Positions 41,434 through 48,776 of a DNA stretch of 64,000 nucleotides are shown here, one piece after another. The position numbers and the translations under genes were made by a program. The notes under the pieces are model-generated. The model was not told where the DNA came from. It searched no databases and worked only from the letters and a program-made list of their open reading frames with translations. Source of the stretch: Nannocystis punicea (GTDB taxonomy: Bacteria; Myxococcota_A; Polyangia; Nannocystales; Nannocystaceae); contig NZ_CP114040.1 of assembly GCF_026965555.1 (NCBI RefSeq), forward strand, positions 11,734,001 through 11,798,000. The letters are read 5' to 3'. Numbering within the stretch: the first letter of the stretch is position 1; each line of letters starts with the position of its first letter.

Positions 41434-41768
41434 ATGAAGACCGCCGCCTACGCCGCCACCGCTGCCGATCGCCCGCTCGCGCCATTCACCCTCGAACGGC
41501 GCGAGCCTGGACCGCGAGACGTCGTGATCGACATCCTCCATTGCGGCCTCTGCCACTCGGACATCATGCAGACGCGCAACCAGCTCGGGCGCTCGCGCTA
41601 TCCGATGGTGCCCGGCCACGAGATCGTCGGACGCGTCGCTCGCGTGGGCGCCGACGTCGCGCGCGTGAAGGCGGGCGACATCAGTTCAGCCGCGAGTACC
41701 GGCGACAGTTCGGCGTGCCTCCGGGCGACGACGGCGCGCGCGCACGAAAGGCAACCCGCCCGCGCTAG
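41434..41768 (+). pseudogene. Truncated alcohol dehydrogenase joined to an AraC-type 3' end
   Basis: From ATG 41434 (GAGGA eight bases upstream) the frame encodes the N-terminus of a zinc alcohol dehydrogenase of the YahK/CAD type: REPGPRDVVIDILHCGLCHSD and VPGHEIVGRVARVGADVARVKAGDI. After codon Ile at about 41680 the match stops. From 41682, in a different frame, the DNA encodes QFSREYRRQFGVPPGDDGARAR and a stop at 41766-41768, the usual end of an AraC-family helix-turn-helix regulator. A deletion has joined two unrelated genes. The dehydrogenase frame continues with unrelated residues to 41871. Confidence 0.8.
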
Positions 41769-41789
41769 GGCGCGTCGCCGCGAGCGAGC

Positions 41790-42749
41790 TCAGGAGTCGT
41801 GCTCGACCCGACGAATGAACGCCTCGAGGATCGCCGACACCTCGCTCGCCCGCTGGCGATGGGCCCAGTGATTGGCGTCGAGGCGGTGCACCTCGAGATC
41901 GGTCGCCACCTCGGGCACGTCGTCGTAGAGCTCCGGGCGCAGCGCCATGTCGTGGAGCGGCACGATGAGGCACGTCGGCACCTCGATCGGCCGCAGCGGC
42001 TGCGGCTTGTGGAGCAGGATCTGGCGGTACAGCGCCAGCGGCGTCAGGGCCGCCTTGCGCGTGCCCTCGGCGTCGAAGTCGCGCAGCAGCGGGTCGTCCT
42101 TCGGCACCCCGCCGGCGCGCAGGGACTTGACCCACAACGCCGGGAACTGGCGCTCGATCAGCTGCTCGGGCAGCCACGGCAGCTGGAAGAACAGGATGTA
42201 CCAGCTCTTGCGCAGCTGATCGAACAGGAACCCGAGCTCGCGCGGGGAGCGGGCCGCGCGGCCCAGGCGGCGCAGGAACAGGCCCGGGTGCGGCCCGGCG
42301 GAGACCGTCAGCGAGCGCAGCCGCCGGGCGTAACGCGGCTGCTCGGCGAACATCCACGCCAGCGCGCCGCCCCAGTCGTGGGCCACCAGGTGGACCTGTC
42401 CTTCGGGACCGGTCAGATCGTCGATCACCGCCTCGATGTCGCCGAGGTAGCGCTCGAACGCGTAGCCTCTGCGGCTCGCCGACGCCGTCGAGCGGCCCAC
42501 CCCGCGCTGGTCGAACGCCGCCACCGGGTGCGTCTGGCCCAGCGCCGCCAGCTGCAGCGACCACGTGTCGGCCGTGTCGGGATAGCCGTGGAGGAACAGC
42601 ACCGGCGCCCGGCGCTCGCCGCGGTCCCACGGGCGGCTGCGGACGACATGGAGCGAGACATCGTCGTGGACGACGAACGCGTGCTCGAGGCGAGCGAGCT
42701 CGGCGTGGAGGTCGGCGCGGGCGGGTTCGGCTTGGGGGCGTCCTGACAT
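41790..42749 (-). CDS. Alpha/beta hydrolase, epoxide-hydrolase-like
   Basis: A 319-residue hydrolase. Oxyanion-hole segment LFLHGYPDTAD, nucleophile elbow VAHDWGGALAW (Asp nucleophile, as in epoxide hydrolases and haloalkane dehalogenases), acid-residue region VPLHDMALRP and catalytic His in LDANHWAHRQ. The cap contains Trp/Tyr residues. The Asp nucleophile favours epoxide hydrolase or dehalogenase over esterase. Substrate unknown. Divergent from the radical SAM gene. A palindrome copy (cctgtccttcgggacc, about 42396-42411) lies in the codons for GPEGQ. Confidence 0.85.
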   Translation of the reverse strand: MSGRPQAEPARADLHAELARLEHAFVVHDDVSLHVVRSRPWDRGERRAPVLFLHGYPDTADTWSLQLAALGQTHPVAAFDQRGVGRSTASASRRGYAFERYLGDIEAVIDDLTGPEGQVHLVAHDWGGALAWMFAEQPRYARRLRSLTVSAGPHPGLFLRRLGRAARSPRELGFLFDQLRKSWYILFFQLPWLPEQLIERQFPALWVKSLRAGGVPKDDPLLRDFDAEGTRKAALTPLALYRQILLHKPQPLRPIEVPTCLIVPLHDMALRPELYDDVPEVATDLEVHRLDANHWAHRQRASEVSAILEAFIRRVEHDS

Positions 42750-42818
42750 GGCGGCGCAAGCTTACACACCCCGGCGCGGACTTGCATGCCGCCCGGCTCG
42801 GGCCAAAGCTCGATTCTC

Positions 42819-43874
42819 ATGACCCACCCGGCCCGCTACTGGCACCGCGAGGGCGAGCGCATCGTTTGCACCGCCTGCCCGCGCCTGTGCACGATGTCCG
42901 AGGGGCAGCACGGCTTCTGCTACGTGCGCAAGCACGAGGACGGCCGGCTCGTCTCGCTGGCCTACGGCAAGCCCAACGCGGTCGCAGTCGACCCGATCGA
43001 GAAGAAGCCGCTGTGGCACTTCTTGCCGGGGACCACGATCCTCAGCATGGGTACCGCCGGCTGCAACCTCGGCTGCCGCTTCTGTCAGAACTGGGACCTG
43101 TCGAAGGCCAAGTCGCACCACAAGCGCGCGCTCGAGCTGGCCCCCGAGGACGTGCCGGTGCTGGCCCGCAGCGAGGGCGCGGCCTCGGTCGCCTTCACGT
43201 ACAACGACCCGACGATCTACCCGGAGTACGTCATCGACGCGGCGCGAGCCGCCCGCGCCGCCGGGGTCGCGGCCGTCGGCGTCACCGCCGGCTACATCTC
43301 CGACGCCGCCCGCGCCGACATGTACCCCGAGCTCGACGCCCTGAACATCGACCTCAAGGGCTTCACCGAGCGCTTCTATCACAAGCTGACTTTCTCGCAC
43401 CTGCAACCTGTCCTCGAGACCATCGAGTGGTCAGTCAAGCGCGGCCTGTGGGTGGAGCTGACCACGCTGGTGATCCCCGGCCACAACGACGACCCCGAGG
43501 AGCTGCGGGCCCAGTTCCGCTGGATCGTCGAGCACGTCGGGCCCGACGTGCCGCTCCACCTCACCGCGTTTCACCCCGACTACAAGCTGCAGGACGTCCC
43601 GGCCACCCCGCCCGAGACCTTGATCCGCGCGCGCGACGAGGCCCGCGCATTCGGCCTGCGCTTCGTCTACACGGGCAACATCTGGGACCGCGTCGGCTCC
43701 GTCACTTCGTGCCCGGCCTGCGACCTCCCGCTCATCGAACGCCGCTGGCACGCGGTCGCGGCCAACCGCGTCAAGCCTGACGGCACCTGCCCCGGCTGCG
43801 GCGCGCAGCTCCCCGGCGTCTTCGACGAGCGCAGCCAGTCGACCTCCGGCGGCCGGCGCTATCATTTGTTGTGA
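42819..43874 (+). CDS. amrS: AmmeMemoRadiSam system radical SAM enzyme
   Basis: A 351-residue radical SAM protein. The [4Fe-4S]/SAM motif is GCNLGCRFCQN (about residues 81-90). The N-terminus has extra Cys residues (VCTACPRLC, HGFCYV) and the C-terminus a CPAC / CPGC zinc-ribbon-like pair. The order matches the radical SAM member of the AmmeMemoRadiSam system, whose biochemical role was unsettled in the knowledge I rely on. Its stop overlaps the next gene's leader, so the two are one operon. The ATG at 42819 is preferred because the added upstream residues are not family-like. Confidence 0.92.
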   Translation: MTHPARYWHREGERIVCTACPRLCTMSEGQHGFCYVRKHEDGRLVSLAYGKPNAVAVDPIEKKPLWHFLPGTTILSMGTAGCNLGCRFCQNWDLSKAKSHHKRALELAPEDVPVLARSEGAASVAFTYNDPTIYPEYVIDAARAARAAGVAAVGVTAGYISDAARADMYPELDALNIDLKGFTERFYHKLTFSHLQPVLETIEWSVKRGLWVELTTLVIPGHNDDPEELRAQFRWIVEHVGPDVPLHLTAFHPDYKLQDVPATPPETLIRARDEARAFGLRFVYTGNIWDRVGSVTSCPACDLPLIERRWHAVAANRVKPDGTCPGCGAQLPGVFDERSQSTSGGRRYHLL

Positions 43875-43885
43875 ACGGAGCGCCC

Positions 43886-44722
43886 ATGTCGAACCTCGAG
43901 CCGCACCGCCCGCCCGCCGTCGCCGACCGCTTCTACCCCGCCGAGCCGCGCGCCCTCCGCCGCGAGCTCGAGCGCTGCCTCGTCCGCGACGTCATGCCGG
44001 TGCCCGCCCGCATGATCCTCGCCCCCCACGCCGGCTACGTCTACAGCGGCTCCCTGGCCGGAAGGACATGGTCTCACGTACATGTCCCGGAGCGCGTCCT
44101 GCTGCTGTGCCCCAACCACACCGGGCGCGGCGCGCGGCGATCGATCTGGCCGGGCGGCGCGTGGGACACCCCGGCCGGGCCGGTGCCGATCGCCGCCGAC
44201 CTCACCGACGCCCTGGTCCGCCACGCCGGCCTCCAGCCCGACACCGCGGCCCACCTGCGCGAGCACGCGATCGAGGTCCACCTGCCGTTCCTCCGTGCCC
44301 GCAACCCGCACGCCTCGATCGCCGCGGTCTGCCTCGGCGGCCTCGACTTCGCCGAGTGCCAGGCCGTCGGCGTCGGCGTCGCCGCGGCGCTCCGCGAGCT
44401 CGAGGCCGACGCCCCCGGCGCCGCGCCCAAGGTGCTGCTGGCCGCCAGCAGCGACATGTCCCACTACCTCCGCGCCGACGAGGCCGCCGCGCTCGACCAC
44501 CTCGCGCTCGACCGCTTGCTCGCGCTCGACCCCGCGGGCCTCTACGACACCGTCCTGCGCCACGACATCAGCATGTGCGGGATCTTGCCGGCCACGGTCG
44601 CGCTGATCGCCGCGCTCGAGCTGGGCGCCACGCGGGCCGAGCTCGTCGGCTACACCCACTCCGGCCAGGTCACCGGCGACACCGCCCGCGTGGTCGCCTA
44701 CGCCGGCGCGGTCGTCCAATAG
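43886..44722 (+). CDS. amrB: AmmeMemoRadiSam system protein B (Memo-like)
   Basis: A 278-residue Memo-family protein, related to extradiol-dioxygenase folds. Metal-site-type motifs are LAPHAGYVYSG, NHTGRG, EHAIEVHLPFL, SSDMSHYL and MCGILP. The ATG at 43886 is preferred over a GTG at 43871 because GGAG lies five bases upstream of the ATG. It directly follows the radical SAM gene. The system's third member, AMMECR1 (protein A), is absent from this window. An acatgt-rich palindrome copy is inside the gene (about 44061-44090). Confidence 0.92.
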   Translation: MSNLEPHRPPAVADRFYPAEPRALRRELERCLVRDVMPVPARMILAPHAGYVYSGSLAGRTWSHVHVPERVLLLCPNHTGRGARRSIWPGGAWDTPAGPVPIAADLTDALVRHAGLQPDTAAHLREHAIEVHLPFLRARNPHASIAAVCLGGLDFAECQAVGVGVAAALRELEADAPGAAPKVLLAASSDMSHYLRADEAAALDHLALDRLLALDPAGLYDTVLRHDISMCGILPATVALIAALELGATRAELVGYTHSGQVTGDTARVVAYAGAVVQ

Positions 44723-45002
44723 CGACGCGGCTTCGTCGCAGAGCAGCGGCTTCCCTCGGCAGCGATCCTCCTCGCGGATGGACGTCCGTTCTCCGCCTCG
44801 AGCGCTTCGTCGCGAAGCTCGCCGGTCCTCGACGGCGACACGTCCTCATCCCGGTCCCGCTTTGCACTCGCGCGGCGCCGCCGCGTCACTCGGGATGCGA
44901 TCGCTGCAGCGCATCGGCAACCGTGTACGCGGCTCTGTATCCCGCGTCGGCGCACGCGGCGGCCGAAATAACGGCCGGGCGGCGATTCGTTGGAGCGGCG
45001 TC

Positions 45003-46223
45003 ATGGCCCGCACCCGCGATCTCGTCGCCCTGTCCGCCATCTTCGTCGCCCCGCTCGCCGCGATCCTCGTCTCGCAGACGTTGCCCGCGCTCGCGGTCGA
45101 CGCGCCGCAGTCCGCTCCTGCCGGGTCGGAACCGCCCAGCGTCGCCTTCCCCGTCGCCGCGGCCCCGGCCGAGCCCGCTCCTTCCCCGACCGCTCCCGTC
45201 GCTCCAGTCTCCGCGCCCGAGCCTGCCGCCGCCGAGCCGAGCGACGCTCCCGCGCTCCCGCCCACGACCGAGGGTCCGGGCAACGCGATGCTCGTGCGCA
45301 AGGAGGCGCTGGTGCTCCACACCCACGCCGACCTCCGCTGGGCCAGCGGTCGCCCCGTGATCAAGGCCGAGCCCAGCCACCTGCTCGCCACCCGATCTGT
45401 CCGCTGGGACAGCGTGCCCGAGGGCCTGCGCGGCCTGCAGGACGCGACCATGGTCGTGCACGCGGCCGACGGCAGCACCTGCGTCGCCGGCCTCGGCGAG
45501 CCCAAGCTCCACCTCGAGCAGATCGGCGACGTCTTCTATTCGATCGAGGACGACGGCCAGGAGAGCTACCTGCCGCCCGCCGACAAAGCTGTCCTTCGGA
45601 ACATGGTCAAAGAGCTATTCGCCGGGGCCGACGATCTGCTGCTGCTGGCCCGCCAGCGGGCCGCCGACGGCCGCCCTTGCGACGGCCTGTGGGCCCGCCG
45701 GGCCGACCTCCCGCCCGCGACCGTGTTCGGCCGCCGCGGCGCGACCGAGGCCGAGGCCGCCGCGTTGACGGCCGAGGCCGCCGCGGTCGTGCGCGCCCAG
45801 CCGGAGTTCGCCACCCTCGCCGGCGAGTACGCCGAGTACCTCGCGCCGATGGACACCGAGCGCCGCGCCGACCTGTCGACTTGGGACGACTTCGTCGCCG
45901 GCAACCTCACCACCGTCGCCTGGCACGAGATCGGCGGCGCGCGCCAGATCGTCAGCGTCGAGCTCCAGCTCATCGACCGCATGGCCTGCAGCGACGACTT
46001 CGGCGGCAGCCTCGCCCTCCTGCTCGAGCGCCGCGACGGCCGGCTCGTCCGCCTCGAGCAGCCGGGCTGGCTCGGCCTCGCCGCGCTGATGGACCTCGAG
46101 GGCGACGGCGTGCTCGAGGCAGTCACCGACGACGGCTTCGAGACCGTCCTGCGCACCCACGACCCGAACGGCGCCGAGCTGCGCGACGCCTACTCCGTGC
46201 CTTACATCGGCTGCCCGTGCTGA
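45003..46223 (+). CDS. Exported protein of unknown function
   Basis: A 406-residue protein with an N-terminal hydrophobic segment (about 8-30) that acts as signal or anchor, then an Ala/Pro-rich linker to about residue 95. The C-terminal 300 residues have no recognised domain. They include three Cys (STCVAGL, RPCDGLW, MACSDDFGG) and end with GCPC. DLEGDGVLEAVTDDGFE resembles an FG-GAP-like calcium loop. GGAG is nine bases upstream of the ATG. Two palindrome copies lie inside (45397-45412 and about 45589-45604). Confidence 0.7.
   Translation: MARTRDLVALSAIFVAPLAAILVSQTLPALAVDAPQSAPAGSEPPSVAFPVAAAPAEPAPSPTAPVAPVSAPEPAAAEPSDAPALPPTTEGPGNAMLVRKEALVLHTHADLRWASGRPVIKAEPSHLLATRSVRWDSVPEGLRGLQDATMVVHAADGSTCVAGLGEPKLHLEQIGDVFYSIEDDGQESYLPPADKAVLRNMVKELFAGADDLLLLARQRAADGRPCDGLWARRADLPPATVFGRRGATEAEAAALTAEAAAVVRAQPEFATLAGEYAEYLAPMDTERRADLSTWDDFVAGNLTTVAWHEIGGARQIVSVELQLIDRMACSDDFGGSLALLLERRDGRLVRLEQPGWLGLAALMDLEGDGVLEAVTDDGFETVLRTHDPNGAELRDAYSVPYIGCPC
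45397..45412. repeat. Dispersed palindrome in the exported-protein gene
   Basis: ctgtcc-gctg-ggacag has a 6-bp perfect stem with a GCTG tetraloop. It encodes the residues SVRWDS. Confidence 0.8.
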
Positions 46224-46318
46224 CGCCGCGCTCGGGGCATCTCGCGCAGTCCTCGCGCCCGCAGGGAGAAATCATCCCGGGCCGAGGCAGCCCGCAGCTC
46301 GCCGGGAAGCTCTCTCAC

Positions 46319-46675
46319 CTATGCGGGCTCGAACCGCAGCAGCGCCCGTACGGCGCGCGCGTGGCTCAGCGCCAGCTCCACGTGGCCTTCGCTGACCTCC
46401 GCGTGCAGGTAGTAGTGCGACCGCACGCGGAGCGTCCGCAGGTTCCTGTAGCGCTGGGCCGCCCGGCGATGATTCGCCTCGCGCGAGCCAGCCAGCAGAC
46501 CGTGGAGGCGCTCGTGGTTGCTGTCGCTCGCGCTCGTGTCGAGACCGAGCGAGCTGCCCGCGGAGTGGTAGATCGCGTAGTAGAGCGTCGCGATCGCCAC
46601 ACGCCGCGCCGCCTCCGTCTCTGCCTGGTCGAGCTGTCGCAGCGCCTCGGTCCACAGCGCATCGGGCGTGATCAT
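46319..46675 (-). CDS. HEPN-like helical protein
   Basis: A 118-residue helical protein. AATLYYAIYHSAGSSLG-type and NHERLHGLLAG helices, and a late RSHYYLH stretch (Arg and His six apart) resemble the R-x(4-6)-H motif of HEPN ribonucleases. Its ATG overlaps the preceding gene's stop by four bases. HEPN proteins often act as toxins in toxin-antitoxin or anti-phage systems, which is a possibility rather than a finding here. The cognate antitoxin type (MNT nucleotidyltransferase) is not next to it. Confidence 0.6.
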   Translation of the reverse strand: MITPDALWTEALRQLDQAETEAARRVAIATLYYAIYHSAGSSLGLDTSASDSNHERLHGLLAGSREANHRRAAQRYRNLRTLRVRSHYYLHAEVSEGHVELALSHARAVRALLRFEPA

Positions 46676-47415
46676 GGGCCGATCTCCGTCACCGGGATCT
46701 CGGGGCCGTAGATCATGTAGACCACGTGATAGAGGGCCTCCGGGGCGTCCGCGGCGGCCCCATCGGCCGTGTCCCACACCCCATCCTGGAGGCGATCGAT
46801 CTCCGAGTACGAGTGGGAATCCGTCCAGTAGTTGAGGACCAACTGCTTGTGCGCGTCTTCCAGGCCCTCGATCGACGCCGCGAACGAGGCGACCCGTTCG
46901 CCCAGGTACGCCTCGACCGCCGCTTGCAGCCCGGGCCAACCCGTGGTGAGCCCGCGCGCGGCGAGGAGCTGCACGAACGGGTGTCCGGGGTGCCGGCGCT
47001 CGAGCCAGGCGATCTCGCCGTAGCGCATGGCGATGTGCGCCGCGCAGTCGATGCGGCGGGCCGCCCCGGCCTCGTCGAGCGCGCGAGCGTCGAGGCTCTC
47101 GAGCACGCGCTTCGCCTCCGCGACGAACCCCGCGTCGCCGAGCCCCGCCACCACGTTGAGCGTGACCTCCGGCGTCACCGCCGGCAGCGACTGCCACAGC
47201 GCGAGCCCCCGCAGCGCCTCTCGCCGGGCCTCCTGCGCCCGACCGGCGAGCACGAGCGCGTGCCCGTAGATCGTCGAGGCGATCAGGTTGCGCGGCTCGC
47301 GTTCCACCTCCTGGGCCAGCTCGCGCAGCACTTCACCGAGCAACGAGCCGTCCTCGGCGCGGAAGGCTTGCAGGCGCTGGTGCAGCGCGACGGACTTGAG
47401 CGCAGGGACTGCCAT
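46672..47415 (-). CDS. Helical TPR-like partner of the HEPN-like gene
   Basis: A 247-residue protein with Ala/Leu-rich helical repeats (STIYGHALVLAGRAQEARREALRG; GDAGFVAEAKRVLESLDARALDEAGAARR). A distinctive C-terminus follows, with DRLQDGVWDTADGAAA and YHVVYMIYGPEIPVTE. Family unknown. It precedes and is translationally coupled (ATGA) to the HEPN-like gene, so the two likely act together. Start at ATG 47415 rather than a TTG at 47427. Confidence 0.65.
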   Translation of the reverse strand: MAVPALKSVALHQRLQAFRAEDGSLLGEVLRELAQEVEREPRNLIASTIYGHALVLAGRAQEARREALRGLALWQSLPAVTPEVTLNVVAGLGDAGFVAEAKRVLESLDARALDEAGAARRIDCAAHIAMRYGEIAWLERRHPGHPFVQLLAARGLTTGWPGLQAAVEAYLGERVASFAASIEGLEDAHKQLVLNYWTDSHSYSEIDRLQDGVWDTADGAAADAPEALYHVVYMIYGPEIPVTEIGP

Positions 47416-47580
47416 GATCGCGCGCAACGTAGCTCGAGCGCGCGAGGTCGTCCAGGCGACCGAGCCGCCGCGCCGTATCGCAGGCGACCCGCCGCGTTCG
47501 ACGAGACCACCAACTGGCCTTGGGCTCCGACGAGCTCGCTCGCCCTGGCGGCGAAGCGGCCAGCCCCGTCGGCTCTCGCC

Positions 47581-47874
47581 TCACCGCAGCACGATGAAGC
47601 TGAGCGGCATCTCGGAGTCGACTGGTTCCCAGTCGACGTCGACCGACGCCACGCGGGCCGAGGGCGGGCCCTTGCGGCACCACTCGACCAGCGCCTCGAC
47701 GCGGGCGCGGGTGCCCTGGGCGCGCAGCTCGACGCGGCCGTCGGGCAGGTTGCGGACCCAGCCGCGCAGGCCGAGGGCCTGGGCCCGGGCTTGCGCGCTG
47801 GCGCGGTAGTAGACGCCCTGGACGCGCCCGTCGACGCAGACGAGCGCCTGGACCACTTCGAGCTCCTGTCCCAT
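47581..47874 (-). CDS. acyP: Acylphosphatase
   Basis: A 97-residue acylphosphatase, hydrolysing carboxyl-phosphate bonds such as acetyl phosphate. The conserved site GRVQGVYYRASAQ (Arg in the phosphate loop) and GWVRNLPDGRVEL (catalytic Asn) are intact. Length is normal. A decayed palindrome lies just upstream of its start (cctgtcctcggtaacctggcc, about 47879-47900). Confidence 0.92.
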   Translation of the reverse strand: MGQELEVVQALVCVDGRVQGVYYRASAQARAQALGLRGWVRNLPDGRVELRAQGTRARVEALVEWCRKGPPSARVASVDVDWEPVDSEMPLSFIVLR

Positions 47875-47941
47875 CGGTCCTGTCCTCGGTAACCTGGCCC
47901 TTTTTACATGTCCCTTGCTACATGCCCCTCGGCGCAGGCGC

Positions 47942-48772
47942 TCAGTCGTTCATCGCGCCGGCGGCGATCCACGCCTCGATGAGGGCGACCTTGTCCGCGT
48001 CCATCAGGCCCATGACCGGGGGCATCAGCGTGCCCGCGCCGCCGGCCTCTTCGAAGCCGCCGGCCAGCTTGAGGTACAGGTAGCTGGCGCTCGGGTCGCC
48101 GGGCTCGACCAGGTCGAGGTCGGTCGACACCGACTTGACGTCGACGATCGCCCCGTAGGAGTCGCCCATCGGCATCTCGAGCATGCCGTTGGCGGCGCTC
48201 GGCGCGGTGAAGTGGCACGAGCAGCTGGCGTCGATGATCGCCTGCACGTTGGCGAAGGTCGGCTCGGCGGGCGCGCCGGTGGTGTCGGTCCCGCCGGTGT
48301 CGGTGTCGGTGTCGGGGCCGCCGGTGGTGGCCGGCCCGCCGCCCTCGAACTCGGCGCCGGCGATCCACGACAGGATGACCTGGTTGTTGGGGTTCAGGAA
48401 GTCGTTGTCGGCCGGCATGCGCGGCACGGTGCGGGTGAGGCCGAGGCTCGCCAGCAGCGCGTCGGGCAGCATCACGATCGCCAGGTACGAGTTCGTGGTG
48501 TCGCCGAGGGTCACCAGCGGCACGCCGTTGACCTCGCCGGTGAGGATGCCGTCGATCTCGTCGCCGGCCAGCGCCGGCAGGGTCGCGCCGGGCGAGTGAC
48601 AGCCGGCCTTGCCGCAGCTGGCCTCGAAGGCCTCGCGCACCGCCGGGGGGACGCCACCGCCGCCGCTGCCGCCGCTCCCCTCGGTCTCGATCGCCTCGAG
48701 CTGGTTGCAACCCGCGAGCATCGTCGTCGACGCCAGGGCGAGGCACACGGACTTGAATGTCTTCCGGGACAT
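47942..48772 (-). CDS. Lipoprotein with non-canonical haem c motifs
   Basis: A 276-residue lipoprotein with lipobox LAGC. After a Gly/Ser linker there are two cytochrome-like regions. The first has SCGKAGCHSPG, a C-x4-CH instead of C-x2-CH. The second has ASCSCHFTA, a C-x-CH, after a Thr/Asp-rich linker. Each is followed by a distal Met/Asp-rich stretch (LMPP). Related myxobacterial proteins with cytochrome-like folds occur in electron-transfer surface complexes. Haem attachment at these spacings is unproven. It follows the dihaem beta-barrel gene by four bases in one operon. Confidence 0.7.
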   Translation of the reverse strand: MSRKTFKSVCLALASTTMLAGCNQLEAIETEGSGGSGGGGVPPAVREAFEASCGKAGCHSPGATLPALAGDEIDGILTGEVNGVPLVTLGDTTNSYLAIVMLPDALLASLGLTRTVPRMPADNDFLNPNNQVILSWIAGAEFEGGGPATTGGPDTDTDTGGTDTTGAPAEPTFANVQAIIDASCSCHFTAPSAANGMLEMPMGDSYGAIVDVKSVSTDLDLVEPGDPSASYLYLKLAGGFEEAGGAGTLMPPVMGLMDADKVALIEAWIAAGAMND

Positions 48773-48776
48773 GTCG

